A stretch of DNA of 8,817 nt from Hydrogenophilales bacterium RIFOXYD1_FULL_62_11. GTDB taxonomy: Bacteria > Pseudomonadota > Gammaproteobacteria > Burkholderiales > Thiobacillaceae. The DNA is taken from assembly GCA_001802655.1 (NCBI GenBank), contig MGZO01000017.1, forward strand, positions 37,419 through 46,235. The letters are read 5' to 3'. The notes beneath the pieces are model-generated. The model did no database searches, was not told where the DNA came from, and saw nothing but the letters and a program-made list of their open reading frames with translations. Both the position numbers and the translations under genes were made by a program. Shown piece after piece: positions 6,664 to 8,817 of the stretch. The first letter of the stretch is position 1, and the number at the start of each line of letters is the position of its first letter.

Positions 6664-6745
6664 TCATGTATGGATGCGTTAGTGGAAAATTGGGCCAACT
6701 CCCGCCCAGCCAACCGATGCGTGGCCGGATAACAAACGGTTCAGC

Positions 6746-6781
6746 GCCCGGGCTTGTTGCAGCAGCCCAGGCATGCTGCTG
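6746..6781 (-). promoter_or_regulatory. Overlapping alternative hairpins between mcdB and sulP
   Basis: In the 138-base spacer, two stems compete for the same bases. Stem A pairs GCCTGGGCT (6764-6772, minus strand) with AGCCCGGGC (6746-6754), nine pairs with one G-U and a nine-base loop. Stem B pairs CAGCAGC (6775-6781) with GCTGCTG (6760-6766), seven perfect pairs. Both cannot form at once. Neither is followed by a T-run, so a classic terminator is unlikely; an intercistronic processing, stability or attenuation element that sets the SulP level relative to the carboxysome genes is possible. This is inference from pairing alone. Confidence 0.4.
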
Positions 6782-6801
6782 ATGTCGGATTACGCCGTGG
6801 C

Positions 6802-7020
6802 TTAATCTGGCCAAACAGCCGTGGGCTGGTCGTCCGGTTTGCGCGTCACGGGCACAGCCTGGCTGGCCGGCATGCGGGGCCGAGACTCGGGGGACCGCTT
6901 GTCGGTGGGTTTCGGCTCAGCCACGTCGGCGTCGATTGGTTTTTTGGACGCAGACTCTGCTGCCTGCCTGGCGATCACCTTGCTCACGCCGGCGGCCAAT
7001 TTGCTGGACACTTTGCTCAT
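6802..7020 (-). CDS. mcdB: McdB, carboxysome positioning adaptor (alpha type)
   Basis: A 72-residue protein rich in lysine, proline, alanine and serine and predicted to be disordered. It begins MSKVSSKLAAGVSKVIARQA and ends AVWPD, with the near-terminal tryptophan known from alpha-carboxysome McdB proteins. McdB binds the carboxysome and stimulates the McdA ATPase, so that carboxysomes move along McdA gradients on the nucleoid and stay evenly spaced. Its ATG overlaps the mcdA stop codon (ATGA, 7017-7020), so translation is probably coupled. Identification rests mainly on its position directly after mcdA in a cso cluster plus these end motifs, because the family is too divergent for length or fold to be diagnostic. 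A second protein with the same end motifs is encoded at 4136-4321. Confidence 0.85.
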   Translation of the reverse strand: MSKVSSKLAAGVSKVIARQAAESASKKPIDADVAEPKPTDKRSPESRPRMPASQAVPVTRKPDDQPTAVWPD

Positions 7021-7655
7021 AAACTCAATACCTCTTCGATAATGGCTTCCACGTCTTGCGCCGCACGCGCGCCACGCTTGCCCAGACCATAAACACTGTT
7101 CCCCTCAATGGCGGCATTTCGAAATGCCGCCCGGCGAACCAATCCATTTGTCAGCGCCGGCACCTCGAATACTCCCAGCGCTTCGTGCATCGATCGCGAC
7201 AATGCGTTGCGCTCGTCCAGCTGGTTGAGCACCATGTACGCCCGCAGCTGCGGATTGCCGGCACGCGCTTCCAGCACGGCGGCCGTCATGTCGACGCTCG
7301 CCCACAGATCCAGCGGCGAGGGCTGGACCGGGATCAACAACAGATCCACCGCCCCCATCACCTGGCCCAGCACATCCGACTCCAGATGCGGCGGGCAATC
7401 GATCAGCACGTAACGGTTTGCGCCTGCAGCCTGTTTGATGCGGGTGCGCACTGCCGCCGCGTCAACCCGCTCTATCGGCGGCAGGCCACTGTCCGCACCG
7501 CCCACCCACGCCCAATGTCCGGCCGACCCCTGGGGATCGGCATCAAGCACAAGCGTCTTGCCGCGTAGCAGAAAACCTGCTGCCAGGTTGACCGTTAGCG
7601 TGGTCTTTCCCGTGCCGCCCTTCTGGTTCGCAACGGCTATCCGCAGGGCGGTCAT
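7017..7655 (-). CDS. mcdA: McdA, ParA/MinD-family ATPase for carboxysome positioning
   Basis: A 212-residue ParA-type ATPase of the short, domain-minimal class. It has a deviant Walker A box KGGTGKTT (signature K12, catalytic K17), a Walker A' strand VLDADPQGS (D38, D40) and a Walker B strand VLIDCPP (D86). There is no N-terminal DNA-binding domain, so it would bind nucleoid DNA non-specifically as an ATP dimer. The neighbourhood (shell, bfr-like, acRAF upstream; mcdB overlapping downstream) identifies it as McdA and not a plasmid or chromosome ParA. It starts eight bases after the acRAF stop; the nearest purine-rich ribosome-binding stretch is weak and distant, so translation may depend on coupling to acRAF. 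Confidence 0.92.
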   Translation of the reverse strand: MTALRIAVANQKGGTGKTTLTVNLAAGFLLRGKTLVLDADPQGSAGHWAWVGGADSGLPPIERVDAAAVRTRIKQAAGANRYVLIDCPPHLESDVLGQVMGAVDLLLIPVQPSPLDLWASVDMTAAVLEARAGNPQLRAYMVLNQLDERNALSRSMHEALGVFEVPALTNGLVRRAAFRNAAIEGNSVYGLGKRGARAAQDVEAIIEEVLSL

Positions 7656-7663
7656 GGCGCGGC

Positions 7664-7933
7664 CTAATTGGCCTCGGGGACCAGCGCATCGATCTGCTGC
7701 GCCAATGCCACGGCTTCAGGTCCGAGCTTCTTGCCGTCGGCATCGATGGTGACGCTGGCGTAGGTCTTGCCGAAGTTCAGGTTGGGGTAATAGCTGGCGG
7801 CTTCCGACACCTTGGCGACGCCGTCAAGAAATGAGCGGGTTTCGCCATACGAGGCAAACTCGAATCGCCGGCTCAGCATCGGCGGCAGATCTTGCCGTTG
7901 CCACTTTGGAATCGGGTTGATGTCATCAGGCAC
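7664..7933 (-). CDS. acRAF, pterin-4a-carbinolamine dehydratase-like RuBisCO assembly factor
   Basis: An 89-residue protein with the pterin dehydratase (PCD) fold pattern: a helix FLDGVAKVSEAASYYP followed by strands KTYASVTIDA and a final helix GPEAVALAQQIDALV. True PCD enzymes need a histidine pair in the motif HHP and a later TH; here HHP is replaced by YYP (residues 48-50) and the later histidine is absent, so it should have no dehydratase activity. This is the known state of the alpha-carboxysome RuBisCO assembly factor acRAF, which sits in this place in cso loci. It starts with GTG, overlapping the bfr-like stop by eight bases, and has a strong AAGGAG seven bases upstream, which settles the start. 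Confidence 0.9.
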   Translation of the reverse strand: MPDDINPIPKWQRQDLPPMLSRRFEFASYGETRSFLDGVAKVSEAASYYPNLNFGKTYASVTIDADGKKLGPEAVALAQQIDALVPEAN

Positions 7934-8375
7934 AACGTTTCTCCTTGGTCAGTAGTGAAGCTGATAACTTGTCCAGTTCGTCCAGGTGCTGCAGCTCATC
8001 GCGCAATATCTTTGAGAACAAAGCGTGGTGTCTGTCGTCGCGCACCCGCCAGCAATAGGCCGCTGCTTCTTCATACAGACGCACCGCCTCGACTTCCAGT
8101 ACGCGGTCGATGGCGAACATTTCTTCCATCGATCGCCCCAGGCGCACCGCCGGCAGCTGCGTGGCATTCGGCGTCACGCCGAGCTTGATCAATGCTTCCA
8201 TCAGGCTTTCCACATGCCCCAGCTCCTCGATGACGTCCTGCCGGAAATGGCTGCAGTATTCCGCCATGCCCCACAGGTCGCACAGCTTGGATTGCGCCAT
8301 GTACTGCTGGACTGCGGCCATTTCGTGGCAGAGCGCCCGCGTGAGATACCCATGAAGTCGTGGATCCATTGCCAT
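7926..8375 (-). CDS. Bacterioferritin-like protein of the cso operon
   Basis: A 149-residue four-helix ferritin-like protein. The di-iron ligands of bacterioferritin are all at the standard positions: E18, E51, H54, E94, E127 and H130, so ferroxidase chemistry looks possible. The position of the heme-ligand methionine of E. coli Bfr (M52) is leucine here (EELGH), so it probably does not bind heme in the usual way. A bacterioferritin homologue is a regular member of proteobacterial alpha-carboxysome operons; its role there is not settled. The start ATG at 8375 has AAGGAG seven bases upstream (8383-8388). It lies 32 bases after the csoS1 stop and overlaps acRAF by eight bases. Confidence 0.92.
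   Translation of the reverse strand: MAMDPRLHGYLTRALCHEMAAVQQYMAQSKLCDLWGMAEYCSHFRQDVIEELGHVESLMEALIKLGVTPNATQLPAVRLGRSMEEMFAIDRVLEVEAVRLYEEAAAYCWRVRDDRHHALFSKILRDELQHLDELDKLSASLLTKEKRCA
7941..7946 (-). promoter_or_regulatory. Ribosome binding site deciding the GTG start of acRAF
   Basis: AAGGAG on the minus strand, seven bases before the GTG at 7933. It lies within the last codons of the bfr-like gene and supports the GTG start, since no ATG is present at the right place in frame. Confidence 0.75.
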
Positions 8376-8407
8376 GCATTTGCTCCTTGAGTACGCCCTG
8401 TTCTCGC

Positions 8408-8749
8408 CTAGAGAGCGATGCAGACCACTTCGCCGTCGAGCCCACCCCCGCCCGCTTCAGCTTCGGTCGGCAGGACGTTTTCCACTTCGGCATGCACGCG
8501 GGCGATGATGTGAGCGGCGACCAGGCCATCGCCCACCCGTTCGCACGCATCTGCACCCGCGCGGACTGCCGCGTTCACGGCCCCGGTTTCCCCGCGAACG
8601 AGGACGGTGACGTAACCGCCGCCGACGAACTGGCGACCGATCAGCCGCACTTCCGCTGCCTTGGTCATCGCGTCCGCCGCCTCGATGGCAGGAACCAGGC
8701 CGCGCGTTTCGATCATGCCGAGTGCGACACCGGAGGTCGGGCCCATCAT
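8408..8749 (-). CDS. csoS1B: CsoS1 carboxysome shell protein (BMC-H), CsoS1B-like with C-terminal tail
   Basis: A 113-residue single-BMC-domain protein that forms hexamers tiling the carboxysome facets. It has the CsoS1 core (GVALGMIETRGLVPAIEAAD, residues 7-26), the central pore loop FVGGGY (41-46) and VHAEVENVLP (85-94). Most CsoS1 paralogues end just after this point (about 98 residues); this one carries about 19 further residues, glycine-rich and ending GEVVCIAL, as the last csoS1 gene in such operons (CsoS1B) tends to do. The start ATGATG overlaps the stop of the preceding csoS1 and has no ribosome binding site, so it is probably translated by coupling. The paralogue letter is by analogy; csoS1 alone is certain. 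Confidence 0.93.
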   Translation of the reverse strand: MMGPTSGVALGMIETRGLVPAIEAADAMTKAAEVRLIGRQFVGGGYVTVLVRGETGAVNAAVRAGADACERVGDGLVAAHIIARVHAEVENVLPTEAEAGGGGLDGEVVCIAL

Positions 8750-8817
8750 GCCGCCGCCGCAGGCAGAATGTTTTCGACTTCGCTGTGCACGCGGGCGATG
8801 ATGTGGGCGGCAACCAG
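8746..8817 (-). CDS. csoS1: Preceding CsoS1 shell protein, C-terminal 23 residues only (runs off the window edge)
   Basis: The frame entering from the window edge reads LVAAHIIARVHSEVENILP and AAAA, then TGA at 8746-8748. This is the exact C-terminal end of a CsoS1A/C-type BMC shell protein and closely matches residues 76-94 of the next gene. Its stop overlaps the ATG of the following csoS1 (ATGA). This tandem of near-identical shell genes is usual for cso operons. Confidence 0.9.
   Translation of the reverse strand: MVAAHIIARVHSEVENILPAAAA

Noticed and set aside
1..8817. tRNA, rRNA, CRISPR array, insertion sequence or transposase gene
   Set aside because: I saw no cloverleaf-like sequence, regularly spaced repeats, transposase motifs or terminal inverted repeats.

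Overview
This window looks like the 3' end of an alpha-carboxysome (cso) gene cluster and its flank in a GC-rich proteobacterial chemolithoautotroph, probably a sulfur- or ammonia-oxidiser of the Beta- or Gammaproteobacteria. The order on the minus strand (CsoS1 shell protein, CsoS1 shell protein with a C-terminal tail, bacterioferritin-like protein, pterin-dehydratase-like acRAF, McdA ATPase, McdB adaptor) is the known gene order of proteobacterial alpha-carboxysome loci. I cannot name a species from sequence alone.

Layout, read from right to left because nearly everything is on the minus strand. 8817-6802: tail of one csoS1, a second csoS1, bfr-like, acRAF, mcdA and mcdB, tightly packed with 4-8 base overlaps or short gaps. 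6801-6664: a spacer with two overlapping, mutually exclusive hairpins. 6663-4516: a SulP-family anion (probably bicarbonate) transporter with an unusual coiled-coil insertion that should face the periplasm. 4321-4136: a previously easy-to-miss 61-residue gene that resembles McdB at both ends, so SulP is bracketed by two mcdB-like genes. 4135-3828: a spacer with no gene I can support. 3827-3198 (plus strand): a YcbL/glyoxalase II-like metallo-beta-lactamase hydrolase. Divergent from it, 3211-2540, is a thioredoxin-fold/HEAT-repeat fusion protein. 2522-2085 is a GFA-family zinc protein that is visibly more AT-rich than its neighbours and is followed by a palindromic extragenic element and a decayed second copy of the 3' end of the thioredoxin/HEAT gene. 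1941-1162 is a PhzF-family protein, followed by an internally deleted monooxygenase-like pseudogene (1147-1038). 957-490 is a periplasmic cytochrome c5-type protein and 347-1 is the N-terminal part of an HflX GTPase running out of the window.

Functionally, the right half is a CO2-concentrating module: SulP would import bicarbonate, the carboxysome shell (CsoS1) would enclose RuBisCO and carbonic anhydrase encoded upstream, acRAF would help RuBisCO assembly, and McdA/McdB would space carboxysomes over the nucleoid. The left half is ordinary accessory and housekeeping sequence with signs of recombination and gene decay. The most interesting observations are the second McdB-like gene, the coiled-coil insertion in SulP, and the duplicated gene end around the GFA gene.
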